The notes below the pieces were generated by a model, which did not search any database, was not told where the DNA came from, and worked only from the letters and a program-made list of their open reading frames with translations. Both the position numbers and the translations under genes were made by a program. Source: Nitrosospira sp. NpAV (GTDB lineage Bacteria; Pseudomonadota; Gammaproteobacteria; Burkholderiales; Nitrosomonadaceae). Taken from it: DNA of 47,939 nucleotides. Below, one piece after another: positions 28,273 through 37,225 of the stretch (the first letter of the stretch is position 1; each line of letters begins with the position of its first letter). Where the stretch lies: assembly GCF_000832065.1 (NCBI RefSeq), contig NZ_JXQM01000022.1:1-47939 (forward strand), in the 5' to 3' direction.

Positions 28273-28319
28273 TTTGCCTGTGTGGTGAGTCCTCTACAAC
28301 TGCCGGATTAGGAATAATG
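28273..28319 (+). repeat. Dispersed leader repeat, short copy at the ExeA-like gene start
   Basis: GTGGTGAGT (right arm of the 5' hairpin in other copies) then CAACTGCCGGATTAGGAATA joined to ATG 28317. AGGA could act as the ribosome site. Same direction as the gene. Confidence 0.6.
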
Positions 28320-29879
28320 TATTTTGGCCACTTAGGGCTTTCTGAACAGCCATTCGCCCACACAGCAACCAGCGATTCTTTTTACGAGGGGGGAGGTCGA
28401 GGCGCGACCCTGGACGCGCTCATCTATGTGCTTACACATGGTGAAGGGATCGAAGGCATTATCAAGCTCACTGGAGAATCGGGTAGTGGAAAAACTGCCT
28501 TATGCCAGGTACTGATGAAACGGTTACCCGCCGGAATGAAAACTTTTTATCTGGACAGACAGAATATGTCACGAGATGAACTTTTTCATTCAGTTGCCCG
28601 CGAGCTGAAGTTTGAGTTGGCCGAAAGCGCGATGATTGAAGCACGCACTATCGTCGCGATGTGTGATCTGCAAAATGCGCTGATCGAAAAATATGCTGAT
28701 GGCAAACAGGTGGTGTTATTGGTGGATGAAGCCCACACCTTGCCGGTGGAGACACTGGAGGCCCTGCGATTGCTCTACGAACTTGAATCGTCCCATCACA
28801 AGCTGTTGCAAATTATTCTGTTTGGCCGGCCTGAGCTGGAGCATACGCTCGCTTTGCCGCCCATGCGCCAGCTGAAGGATCGCATCACGCATCATTTAGT
28901 AATGCAACCATTCAACGATAAGGCGGTGAGCGACTATCTCATGTTCCGTATGCGCGCCGCTGGATATCGCGGTCCGGATATTTTTAATTCCGAAGCGGTA
29001 AGATTGATCACCATGGCCTCCGGCGGGCTCATTCACCAAATAAACCTGCTTGCCGATAAATCCCTGCTGGCGGCGTATGCAGCCCATGATCGCGACATAG
29101 ACGCCCATCATGTCAGAACGGCCATTAACGACTTAGGGATCAAGCGTCACCATCCGCCAAATCGCCGTATAGCGAGTGTGGGTGCCATGTTTGCAGTCGT
29201 AGGATTGGGCGTGCTGGGCTGGCAAGCTCTGGACTTTACGCCAACCAACGTGACCCCCACTGCTGCCTCAGTATCCATTGAAGCGGCAACTTCAGCGCCA
29301 TTCTCGGCCCCCATATCCCCCCCGGCGGTTGTACCGACTGCTCCGAGCGTTTCTTCTGCGGCATCAGCGCCCGCTTCCAGATCCGCCGTTCCACCCGTCC
29401 TTCCAGAGTTGCCCCCATCGACAGCATCTGTGCCCCCGAAATCATCTGTGCCGCCAGAACCACCGGCGAAGGGAACGGTTGCGTCCACCCAGGATGGATT
29501 AACGGCCACTCCCCCCGCGGCCGCCAAGCTGGATTTTGGTGGGATCAAGTTGGCCGGTCACAAGCTGTTAGAACAGCGAATCACGGCAACCAAGGACATG
29601 ATGGCGACTATGGATAAAAATTACTACAGTATTCAGTTATTTGAGACTCAAAATGTTCAACCCGACCGGATGGAGCGTTTCTTGACTCGTGCTCAGAGTT
29701 TAGTCAATTTATCCGATCTTTATATACATCTGGTAACGAATAACGGCCAAGCCAAATTCAGGGTCACGTACGGAATTTATTCTAGTCGCGACCGAGCCAG
29801 CGTAGCGGAGACTGAACTCCCCCAAAAATACAGAACCGATTTTCAAACGGAGCTATATACGATGAATGAATTACGCTAA
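28317..29879 (+). CDS. ExeA/GspA-like AAA ATPase with C-terminal SPOR-like domain
   Basis: A 520-residue protein. Residues 1-275 are an ExeA-type AAA ATPase: MYFGHLGLSEQPF, Walker A GESGSGKT (53-60), Walker B VVLLVDEA (132-139). A membrane helix follows (about 285-304), then a Pro/Ala/Ser-rich periplasmic linker (about 310-405) and a terminal domain (about 435-515) with YYSIQLFETQNVQPDRMERFL and FRVTYGIYSSRDRASVAE, resembling a SPOR peptidoglycan-binding repeat. Such proteins couple ATPase activity to passage of an envelope machine through peptidoglycan. No secretion or pilus gene is adjacent, so its partner is unknown. Confidence 0.88.
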   Translation: MYFGHLGLSEQPFAHTATSDSFYEGGGRGATLDALIYVLTHGEGIEGIIKLTGESGSGKTALCQVLMKRLPAGMKTFYLDRQNMSRDELFHSVARELKFELAESAMIEARTIVAMCDLQNALIEKYADGKQVVLLVDEAHTLPVETLEALRLLYELESSHHKLLQIILFGRPELEHTLALPPMRQLKDRITHHLVMQPFNDKAVSDYLMFRMRAAGYRGPDIFNSEAVRLITMASGGLIHQINLLADKSLLAAYAAHDRDIDAHHVRTAINDLGIKRHHPPNRRIASVGAMFAVVGLGVLGWQALDFTPTNVTPTAASVSIEAATSAPFSAPISPPAVVPTAPSVSSAASAPASRSAVPPVLPELPPSTASVPPKSSVPPEPPAKGTVASTQDGLTATPPAAAKLDFGGIKLAGHKLLEQRITATKDMMATMDKNYYSIQLFETQNVQPDRMERFLTRAQSLVNLSDLYIHLVTNNGQAKFRVTYGIYSSRDRASVAETELPQKYRTDFQTELYTMNELR

Positions 29880-29898
29880 TCGTGGTTACCACACGATT
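29878..29898 (+). terminator. Probable terminator at the end of the ExeA-like gene
   Basis: AATCGTG (29878-29884) pairs with CACGATT (29892-29898) around GTTACCA, overlapping the stop codon and followed by TTC. The T-run is short. Confidence 0.5.
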
Positions 29899-30195
29899 TT
29901 CAATATTCACGGGTTACGCCAACACGTGATGCTACAATGTAAATTACTAGTAAATATCATCTTTATGCAGATCCGTGCCTGAGCTTGCCGCCGTTCTGAA
30001 TGACCCGATCTTAAATTTGGAAAGATACGGCATGTTGCTGATTCCGGAAAGTAACCCGTGCTTAACGAGCACACGTCGCCCGGTGCCGTACGAAATAGCC
30101 CATCAAATGCGGAGATTTAGCTGTGTTTGCAATATGCCTGAATCCTGCTCATTTGTCGGTCTAGCATTATGATTCGTAGGGAATCTAAGTGCCAT

Positions 30196-30363
30196 TTGAT
30201 TCTCACCTTTTGGGTGAGTCCGCGACGGGACGGCTTAGACGGTTTTGCGGCACATGGCTCGTTGTTCGCGCCTTGGAATGGGGCACCGCAGCGTCGTTGC
30301 GCCTTGCCTTGTACCCTGGAAACCCGGCATTTTACCCCTCCCAGCCACCGGACTTGGCATAAA
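30196..30363 (+). repeat. Dispersed leader repeat, long copy upstream of gshB
   Basis: Hairpin CTCACC (30202-30207), loop TTTTG, GGTGAG (30213-30218). Then come GGCACATGG, GTTGTTC, CTTGGAAT, CCTTGTACCC and TTTTACCCC blocks in the same order as the sixA copy, ending with CCACCGGACTTGGCATAA against ATG 30363. The part 29900-30195 before it holds no supported gene. Confidence 0.75.
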
Positions 30364-31316
30364 TGAAACTCGCCTTCGTTCTCGATCAGCTGGACTCCAT
30401 CAAAACTTATAAGGATTCGAGTTTTGCCATGATGCGTGAAGCCGCCGCGCGCGGTCATCAGCTGTTCACCATGCAACAGGGTGATCTGGTGTGGAAGCGC
30501 GGCGAGACGGTCGGATTTGTACGTGAGCTTGAATTAGCAGGCATGGAGGGGACAAATGGACATCGCTGGTATCGCAGCGGAGAAACTGAAGAGACAGCAC
30601 TTCAAGCATTTGACGCGATCCTGATGCGCAAGGACCCTCCATTCGATATGGAGTATGTCTACAGTACCTATTTACTGGAACTGGCGGAAAGCCAGGGTGC
30701 TCGTGTCATTAATAGTCCGCGGGCGGTGCGGGATCATAATGAAAAGCTTGCCATAGCGAAGTTTCCGCAATTTACCGCTCCGACTTTGGTGACAAGACAG
30801 GAATATCTGATTCGCCATTTTCTGGCTGAACACGGCGACATCGTACTGAAACCGCTCGACGGTATGGGCGGGGCCAGCGTATTTCGCATTCATAGTGCTG
30901 ATCACAATATCAGCGTGATTCTGGAAACGCTCACGCATTACGGTACGCGTACGATCATGGCGCAGCGCTATATTCCCGAAATCATACAAGGTGATAAACG
31001 TATTCTGCTGATAGCCGGCGAACCCGTGCCTTACGCGCTTGCACGTATTCCCAAGGCAGGTGAATCGCGCGGCAATCTTAATGTGGGCGGCACAGGGGTG
31101 GCGCAACCGCTCACCCGGCGTGACCATGAAATCGCTGAAGCGCTGGGACCCTCATTATATGATAAGGGATTATTGCTGGTAGGATTGGATGTGATCGGGA
31201 ATTATCTTACTGAAATTAATGTTACGAGCCCAACTTGCATGCGGGAAATAGCCGATCAAACCGGTTTTAATGTCGCTGGAATGATGATGGATGCACTTGA
31301 AAAGATGCTTGATTAA
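30363..31316 (+). CDS. gshB: Glutathione synthetase
   Basis: A 317-residue ATP-grasp protein: MKLAFVLDQLDSIKTYKDSSFAMMREA at the start (substrate domain), LMRKDPPFDMEYVYSTYLLE, VLKPLDGMGGASVFR (ATP-grasp loop) and YLTEINVTSPTCMREI (metal and ATP site). It joins gamma-glutamylcysteine and glycine. The usual upstream partner gshA is not here. The PTS genes downstream are a common betaproteobacterial neighbour; the gap to EIIA is 36 bp. Confidence 0.97.
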   Translation: MKLAFVLDQLDSIKTYKDSSFAMMREAAARGHQLFTMQQGDLVWKRGETVGFVRELELAGMEGTNGHRWYRSGETEETALQAFDAILMRKDPPFDMEYVYSTYLLELAESQGARVINSPRAVRDHNEKLAIAKFPQFTAPTLVTRQEYLIRHFLAEHGDIVLKPLDGMGGASVFRIHSADHNISVILETLTHYGTRTIMAQRYIPEIIQGDKRILLIAGEPVPYALARIPKAGESRGNLNVGGTGVAQPLTRRDHEIAEALGPSLYDKGLLLVGLDVIGNYLTEINVTSPTCMREIADQTGFNVAGMMMDALEKMLD

Positions 31317-31352
31317 TGTATTTGTTTTGATTATGGAGTGGCAGGACCGAAT

Positions 31353-31754
31353 ATGATCGGAATTCTAATTATTGCCCATGGCAATCTGGGTGACAGCCTT
31401 ATCCATTGTGCCAACCATGTCATGGGAGAAAAGTCGCAGCACCTGAGGCAGCTGAGTATTACCAATAGGGATGACCCGGACGTTGTTGTGCCCAAAGCGC
31501 TGGAATTGATTCGGCAGGTCGATTGTGGTGCCGGTGTGCTTGTATTGAGTGACATCTGTGGGGCAACGCCCTGCAATATCGCTACCCGATTGGTTAACCC
31601 CGGCAACGTGGAGTGTCTTGCCGGAGTCAATCTGCCCATGTTGGTGCGCGCGCTCACTTATCGCAATGAATCGCTTGCAGTCGTTGCGGATAAGGCGTTG
31701 ACGGGTGGAAGGGAAGGTGTCATGCGCATTGCGGGGCTGAACAGTGCAATATAG
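31353..31754 (+). CDS. PTS EIIA component, mannose family (ManX-like)
   Basis: A 133-residue protein from ATG 31353 (MIGILIIAHGNLGDSL); a GTG at 31338 is a less likely start. The phosphorylated His is His9 in IIAHGNLG; SDICGATPCNIA and AGVNLPMLVRAL are family motifs. Together with HPr and EI, and with no EIIB/C transporter nearby, it probably serves a regulatory phosphorelay rather than sugar import (inference). Its end overlaps ptsH by 11 bp. Confidence 0.94.
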   Translation: MIGILIIAHGNLGDSLIHCANHVMGEKSQHLRQLSITNRDDPDVVVPKALELIRQVDCGAGVLVLSDICGATPCNIATRLVNPGNVECLAGVNLPMLVRALTYRNESLAVVADKALTGGREGVMRIAGLNSAI

Positions 31755-32013
31755 GGAGATAGAAATCATAAATAAACTGGGACTGCATGCGCGTGCTTCC
31801 GCCAGGTTAACCCAGTTGGCCAGCAAATTTAAGAGCGAGGTGTGGTTATCGCGGAATGACCGCAGAGTAAATGCGAAAAGCATTATGGGGGTGATGATGC
31901 TGGCCGCGAGCAAGGGAGTCGTTTTGGGTATCGAGACAACCGGTGCGGACGAAGCCGAAGCCATGGAGGCGCTGGTAAACCTTATCGAAGATTATTTTGG
32001 GGAGAGTGAATGA
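31744..32013 (+). CDS. ptsH: Phosphocarrier protein HPr
   Basis: An 89-residue protein starting at GTG 31744, within the EIIA gene. His15 lies in KLGLHARAS and Ser46 in AKSIMGV, at the textbook positions, so the GTG start is well supported. The sequence could accept regulatory serine phosphorylation, but no HPr kinase gene is present in the window. Confidence 0.96.
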   Translation: MQYREIEIINKLGLHARASARLTQLASKFKSEVWLSRNDRRVNAKSIMGVMMLAASKGVVLGIETTGADEAEAMEALVNLIEDYFGESE

Positions 32014-33737
32014 GCTTCGCTTTGCATGGTGTAGGCGTTTCCGGCGGTATTGCCATAGGGCACGCCTATCTTGCTTCCCATGCCGCGCTAGAGGTGGCGC
32101 ACCATATCGTGCCGGAGGACCAGGTCAACAATGAAATATCTCGACTCGATACCGCCTTTACAGCGGTTCGTGAGGAACTTGAGGCGCTGCATACTTCCGT
32201 TGTCAATGGTCCCGCGGCTGCGGAATATGGGGCATTCCTTGATTTGCACCGGATGATTCTGGACGATCCCACACTTTCCACCGCCGCTAAAACTTATATT
32301 TCCCAGAATCAGTGCAATGCTGAATGGGCGGTTACGCAACAGATGGATGTACTGATGGCGCAGTTTGAAGAGATTGAAGATCCTTATCTGCGCGAACGCA
32401 AAACCGATGTGATTCAGGTTGTGGAACGAGTACTGAAAGTCCTGCTGGGGCATCCAGGGTATGTGCCTACCTCGCTAAAGCGGGATGGCGATGCCATTCT
32501 GGTGGCCCATGATTTAAGTCCCGCCGATGTCATTCAATACAAGCAGCACCGGTTTAGCGCGTTTCTTACCGATCTGGGCGGTTTGACTTCCCACACCGCC
32601 ATCGTCGCGCGCAGTCTCAACATTCCTTCTATCGTGGCATTGCATCAAGCTCGCCGCCTGATTCGCGATAATGACATTCTAATTGTGGACGGCAATCAGG
32701 GCGTCGTAATTGTTGATCCCGACAAGCAAGTGCTATCGGAATACCGATTGCGCCAAAGCCAATTCGAGTTGGAAAAGCAGAAGCTGAAGCGCCTCAAAAC
32801 AATTGCCGCTACCACGCTCGATGGCACTACGGTGGAGTTGCATGCCAATATCGAACTACCTCAGGATATGGAACAGGTCAAAGAGAGTGGTGCCACCGGC
32901 ATCGGCTTGTTTCGCAGTGAATTTTTATTTCTCAATCGTGACACCTTGCCTGACGAGGAAGAGCAATTCGAAGCTTATCGCAGCGTGGCGCGAAAAATGC
33001 GAGGCCTGCCGGTGACGATTCGCACATTCGACCTGGGCGCCGATAAGAATCTTGATAGCGCCAAGCGCGTAGCAGCCAATCCGGCACTCGGGTTGCGTGC
33101 CATCCGTTTGTGCCTCGCCGAACCGCAATTGTTCAATACTCAGTTGCGAGCCATTTTACGCGCTTCGCGTTTTGGTCAGATTCGTATATTGGTGCCGATG
33201 CTTTCCAGTGTTACCGAAATTACGCAGACACTGCACCTGATCGAGAATGCCAAGCAAAGTTTGCGTCATGAAAGGGTTCCATTCGACGAAAAAATTCAGA
33301 TTGGCGGTATGATTGAGGTCCCCGCCGCCGCATTGTGTCTCGATATTTTTATGCGCAAGCTGGATTTTCTGTCCATTGGCACCAATGATCTGATTCAGTA
33401 TACCTTGGCCATAGACCGTGCTGATGATTCGGTGGCGCACCTCTACGATTCGTTGCACCCGGCAGTGTTGCGGCTGGTTGCGCATATCATTCGCAGCGCC
33501 AATCGAACCGGAGTGCCTGTGGCGGTCTGCGGCGAACTGGCGGGGGATATATTGTTTACCCGGTTGCTGCTGGGCTTCGGGTTACGGCTTTTCTCCATGC
33601 ATCCGGCACAACTATTGACTGTGAAAAGAGAAGTGTTGAGGAGTAGTTTGTCGGATATCATCCCGCTTGCGCAGAAGATGCTCAAGGCCGATGATCCAGC
33701 AAAAATTCAGGCATTATTGACGAAGCTGAATAGTTGA
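32010..33737 (+). CDS. ptsI: Phosphoenolpyruvate-protein phosphotransferase (enzyme I)
   Basis: A 575-residue protein overlapping ptsH by ATGA. The N-terminal phospho-His domain has GGLTSHTAIVA (His195). The PEP-binding barrel has GIGLFRSEFLFL, RTFDLGADK, IGGMIEVPAA, SIGTNDLIQYTLAIDR and VCGELAGD (active Cys). It starts the phosphate chain from PEP to HPr to EIIA. A 17-bp perfect hairpin follows about 230 bp after the stop. Confidence 0.97.
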   Translation: MSFALHGVGVSGGIAIGHAYLASHAALEVAHHIVPEDQVNNEISRLDTAFTAVREELEALHTSVVNGPAAAEYGAFLDLHRMILDDPTLSTAAKTYISQNQCNAEWAVTQQMDVLMAQFEEIEDPYLRERKTDVIQVVERVLKVLLGHPGYVPTSLKRDGDAILVAHDLSPADVIQYKQHRFSAFLTDLGGLTSHTAIVARSLNIPSIVALHQARRLIRDNDILIVDGNQGVVIVDPDKQVLSEYRLRQSQFELEKQKLKRLKTIAATTLDGTTVELHANIELPQDMEQVKESGATGIGLFRSEFLFLNRDTLPDEEEQFEAYRSVARKMRGLPVTIRTFDLGADKNLDSAKRVAANPALGLRAIRLCLAEPQLFNTQLRAILRASRFGQIRILVPMLSSVTEITQTLHLIENAKQSLRHERVPFDEKIQIGGMIEVPAAALCLDIFMRKLDFLSIGTNDLIQYTLAIDRADDSVAHLYDSLHPAVLRLVAHIIRSANRTGVPVAVCGELAGDILFTRLLLGFGLRLFSMHPAQLLTVKREVLRSSLSDIIPLAQKMLKADDPAKIQALLTKLNS

Positions 33738-33968
33738 TTGATAGCCATTCGAGACAATAGGGCCGTGTGAACTTGTTCGCCAACTTGTTCTCCAATTGAG
33801 TGCCAAACGAGAGCGGAAGAAAATACGGCGCGGCATGATACTTGGATAAGTGGATATTTTTTCAGCAACGGAGTATACGGGTGGAAGCGGAGCAAGTACT
33901 TTGCCCAAATTGACTTATGCGCAAGGATTGTTAACGGTGGATTTGACTAAAATGGTAGGTTATGGACT

Positions 33969-34006
33969 GCAAGAATGCCAGCCGCGGATGCGGCTGGCAT
34001 TCTTGC
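33969..34006. terminator. Perfect 17-bp inverted repeat between ptsI and metX
   Basis: GCAAGAATGCCAGCCGC (33969-33985) and its exact complement (33990-34006) enclose GGAT. It is followed by GAAGCCCGGTTTATTTTGG, a loose T-rich run. It is probably the terminator of the gshB-PTS unit, although 232 bp from the ptsI stop. Nothing else was seen in 33738-34068. Confidence 0.65.
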
Positions 34007-34068
34007 GAAGCCCGGTTTATTTTGGCGTGCTGCCAAGCGTAGCGTTTTTTTCATGAACGACCTTTCTG

Positions 34069-35196
34069 ATGCAAGATTCCAGTTCGATTGACATCGTCGC
34101 GCCGCAAAGCGCACGCTTCGACGCGCCGCTGTATTTAAAGAGCGGTGCTGTGCTTGAAGGCTACGAGTTGGTATATGAAACCTATGGCGACCTCAACGCG
34201 GCCAAATCCAATGCCGTGCTGGTGTGTCATGCGCTTTCCGGCAATCATCATTTGGCAGGCTGTTACGCGGACAGTCCCAAGAGTGCAGGCTGGTGGAACA
34301 ACATGATTGGTCCTGGCAAGTCTATCGATACACGCAAATTTTTTGTGATAGGCGTAAATAACCTTGGTGGTTGCCATGGCTCCACCGGGCCGGCCAGCAT
34401 TAATCCAAAGACCGGCAAATGCTATGGTCCGGCTTTTCCGGTAGTGACCGTGGAGGACTGGGTGCAAACCCAAGTAAGGTTGGCAGATCTTCTTGGTATC
34501 GACCAATTCGCCGCAGTCGCGGGCGGCAGTCTTGGCGGGATGCAGGCATTGCAATGGACGCTCGATTTTCCGGAAAGGGTGCGCCATGCGCTGGTTATTG
34601 CCGCTGCCGCCAAATTGACTGCGCAGAATATTGCATTCAACGACGTGGCGCGCCAAGCCATCATCACCGATCCGGATTTCCATGGTGGAGATTATTATTT
34701 GCATAGCGTGGTGCCGAGGCGCGGTTTAAGGCTCGCTCGCATGCTGGGACACATTACCTATTTATCGGATGATGCAATGGCTGCAAAATTCGGACGGGAA
34801 CTGCGTAACGGAGCGCTTGCATTCGGTTTCGACGTGGAGTTCGAGATTGAGTCGTATCTGCGCTACCAGGGCGATAAATTCGCCGACCAGTTCGATGCTA
34901 ATACCTATTTGCTGATGACCAAGGCACTGGACTATTTTGACCCCGCATACCTGCACAATAATGATTTGAGCGCGGCATTCCGTGCCGCCAGGGCGAAATT
35001 CCTGGTGCTGTCATTCACGACGGACTGGCGTTTTTCGCCTGAGCGCTCGCGCGCCATTGTCAGGGCATTACTGGATAATGAGCTCGACGTGAGTTATGCG
35101 GAAATCACTTCCAGTCATGGCCACGACTCTTTCCTGATGGAAGACCGCCACTATCACAGGCTGATGCGGGCCTATATGGACAACATTGTCATATAG
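34069..35196 (+). CDS. metX: Homoserine O-acyltransferase
   Basis: A 375-residue alpha/beta-hydrolase-fold enzyme. Nucleophile elbow [14 protein letters not shown], upstream [17 protein letters not shown], and C-terminal TDWRFSPE and [10 protein letters not shown] (Asp and His of the triad) fit MetX. It acylates homoserine in methionine synthesis; acetyl versus succinyl cannot be decided by eye. In betaproteobacteria metX is normally followed at once by metW, which here lies 6.7 kb away. No good ribosome site is visible for ATG 34069. Confidence 0.96.
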   Translation: MQDSSSIDIVAPQSARFDAPLYLKSGAVLEGYELVYETYGDLNAAKSNAVLVCHALSGNHHLAGCYADSPKSAGWWNNMIGPGKSIDTRKFFVIGVNNLGGCHGSTGPASINPKTGKCYGPAFPVVTVEDWVQTQVRLADLLGIDQFAAVAGGSLGGMQALQWTLDFPERVRHALVIAAAAKLTAQNIAFNDVARQAIITDPDFHGGDYYLHSVVPRRGLRLARMLGHITYLSDDAMAAKFGRELRNGALAFGFDVEFEIESYLRYQGDKFADQFDANTYLLMTKALDYFDPAYLHNNDLSAAFRAARAKFLVLSFTTDWRFSPERSRAIVRALLDNELDVSYAEITSSHGHDSFLMEDRHYHRLMRAYMDNIVI

Positions 35197-35375
35197 CGAA
35201 GATAGTTGTCATGGATGCCCTTGAGATTCTACAAACCGCACCTTCGAGGGATGGCCCAGCCAATTCACCGCAATGGTGGATGAGCAGATGAGCCCGATTT
35301 TACTTAATGACTTGCTTCTGATGTATTGAATCAGGATTAATGTATCTTCTATTATCGATAAAATACGTTATTAGA

Positions 35376-35392
35376 TAGTGTTCTAAACACTA
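35376..35392. repeat. Small palindrome TAGTGTT-CTA-AACACTA
   Basis: Perfect 7-bp arms around CTA, between metX and the BNR-like fragment. It could be an operator or a relic; no gene can be linked to it. Confidence 0.4.
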
Positions 35393-35404
35393 GAACCGCA
35401 GTGT

Positions 35405-35646
35405 GGAAAAACTATTCTCATAACCTTGCGTGAATTTGATGGACGCTTCTATTCTGCACAGTTGAAATATTCGAATGACGGAGGCGCATCCTGGAGTACG
35501 TCACAACGATTGATGGAGTCCTCTGGAGCGACGGACTTCCCATACCGTTAATTGACAAAAGAAAAGTGGTAATAGTGTGGAATACAGCAACAGAAGGTTT
35601 ACGTGTTCTGCAGTTTGAGCGAGGAATCGCTGTCTCCGCAAGATGA
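35405..35646 (+). pseudogene. C-terminal fragment of a BNR-repeat (sialidase-like) protein, frameshifted
   Basis: Reading from about 35405 in frame gives GKTILITLREFDGRFYSAQ then KYSNDGGASWSTSQRL, an Asp-box (SxDGGxxW) typical of BNR/sialidase-like beta propellers. It then runs into TAA at about 35551. In the next frame the protein continues as LIDKRKVVIVWNTATEGLR to a stop at 35644-35646. The 5' part is missing, with stop codons at 35372 and 35384. So this is a truncated, frameshifted end of a propeller protein. A minus-strand frame over the same bases is a shadow. Confidence 0.7.
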
Positions 35647-35778
35647 TCGGCTTTAAGAAGATTAATAACATCAGCAGTTTTGGCTTTTGTAAGCTTTTTT
35701 ACATTTACTTGAATCATGAATTTTTCCTGGCGCGTAGCGTGCAGTCTGATTTGGCCAGCTTGTCACCAGCTATTACGG

Positions 35779-36423
35779 CTACCCTGACGGTTTCTTTGGG
35801 TTCCAGCGATGGATGATGCCGCCGACGAGTCCTGCAAGGGCAACCACCATCAGCAGAAATCCCCAGCCGGTGCCCTTGCCGGTGTGAACGAAGTCCCCCG
35901 CCCGCCTGATCTCCAGCGGAATGGTAACAAGCGTCTCAGGATGACCTGCCTCATTATTTCCAATCAGTAGGATGTTGTACTTCGCCAGCGGTTCCAGATC
36001 AACTGCAATGGAGATGTTCCCCGATCCATATTCCTGTGCGGGAACGGACAATACCTCGCGCTCCTCTCCACCTTCCACCTTCATCAGCCGTACCGCGAGC
36101 GGAAATTCCCGGATTTCCGGCGCGAACAGATCCATCACGATGTTTAGGGGACCGGCAGGCACAGGGGAGCAAAATGGCGGATAGGAAGGATGATCCCCAT
36201 CCGGCACTACATAGGCGTTGAATCCCACGGGGAAGGCGCCCGATTCCACGACGCACGCGCCGCTGGAGACAGACTCCTTCTGTCGGGTGCGATTTTCGGG
36301 GCGGGGGGCACGCAACGAGTTACTGAAATCTTCTGCCTCCTGTGCGTTCGAAACTGTGGAACATATTGCCAGGGCTACGCCCCCCCAGTAGAGCGTTATG
36401 ACCAGCATGGTACGAAATATCAT
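35779..36423 (-). CDS. Exported protein with one C-terminal membrane helix, family not recognised
   Basis: A 214-residue protein with an N-terminal signal peptide (hydrophobic 5-22, cleavage near SNAQEA), a periplasmic domain of about 150 residues and one C-terminal helix (about 184-204) ending IIHRWNPKKPSG. Features are two Cys (SGACVVE and PPFCSPVP) that may pair, and MDLFAPEIREFPLAVRLMKVEGG. A tail-anchored immunoglobulin-like periplasmic domain is plausible. The neighbouring BNR debris may be its former partner. It has no frameshift, so it is probably intact. I cannot name a function. Confidence 0.7.
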   Translation of the reverse strand: MIFRTMLVITLYWGGVALAICSTVSNAQEAEDFSNSLRAPRPENRTRQKESVSSGACVVESGAFPVGFNAYVVPDGDHPSYPPFCSPVPAGPLNIVMDLFAPEIREFPLAVRLMKVEGGEEREVLSVPAQEYGSGNISIAVDLEPLAKYNILLIGNNEAGHPETLVTIPLEIRRAGDFVHTGKGTGWGFLLMVVALAGLVGGIIHRWNPKKPSG

Positions 36424-36474
36424 TATGGAGTTGTCCCTATTAAATCGAACAGGATATGGTTAGCTGCGGCTGAA

Positions 36475-37202
36475 ACTGTCTTGTGACTTCACCTTCAGCC
36501 CCTGTGGAATGGCATTCATTGTAATCTTCGAACCAGTAAGCAAGCTAATGCCATAACTGTTTTTGCGTTGGGACGATGATGCCCATAGACGCGATCCCGT
36601 TTGACATTCTTGACGAAGGTTTCGGCCATGCCGTTGGATTCGGGGACTTGGATCGGAGTGAAACAGCCGAGAAAGCCCATATCCTAGGCAAACGTTCTTG
36701 TTTCTGTGGAGGGATGGCAGTTGCCATTGTCGCTGCGCCATTCCACCCTATGCGGGAGCCTGTTATGGTTCCGAAGCACCGCTCGACGGATTCAATCATC
36801 AGATCTCGCCCCATCTCTCCGGTAATGCCGCTGGTGGTGGCCACATGACTGATGATTTCACGGTCACAGCAATCTAGGGCAAAGACCCGCACCACTTGCC
36901 CATTCCAGCAGGGAATCTCAAACCTATCCGAACAACAGCGCAGATTGGAGCGCAACGTTACCACCTCGCCTTCATGCGACCGTTGCGGTTGCTTGCCGGT
37001 ATGCCGGGTTAGTAGCAAACCATTCTGACGCATGATGCGATAGATCCACCTGTGATTGACCGCAGGCTGACAGTGTTTTCGTCTGCATCCGTTCCACCAG
37101 ATGGGATCGTGCCACACCCAGCGTTTCGGTAGTAATGGCTTTCATGGGATATTGTCCTGTGGCAGCAAGGACATGCGCGAGATCAGTTTTCTTCATGAGC
37201 AA
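36475..37202 (-). pseudogene. IS3-family transposase OrfB, several frameshifts, 3' truncated
   Basis: Segments in different frames line up with IS2-type OrfB. They are ITTETLGVARSHLVERM (about 37080-37150), WIYRIMRQNGLLLTRHTGKQ, CCSDRFEIPCWNGQVVRVFALDCCDREII (first catalytic Asp, about 36850-36950), IESVERCFG, and then in another frame NGMAETFVKNVKRDRVY and PNAKTVMALAYWFEDYNECHS (about 36500-36620, with the catalytic Glu). The reading frame changes at least twice, and the ending is lost. Confidence 0.85.
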
Positions 37203-37225
37203 GCTTCATCGCTTCGGTGAAAATC

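Noticed and set aside
29147-29548. Minus-strand Gly/Ala-rich frame of 133 residues
   Set aside because: It is the antisense of the Pro/Ala/Ser-rich linker of the ExeA-like protein, which explains its composition.
35418-35717. Minus-strand frame of 99 residues beginning MIQVNVKKLTKAKTADV
   Set aside because: It overlaps the plus-strand BNR-like fragment, whose peptide has a recognisable Asp-box. The minus frame has no family signal, so I treat it as a shadow.
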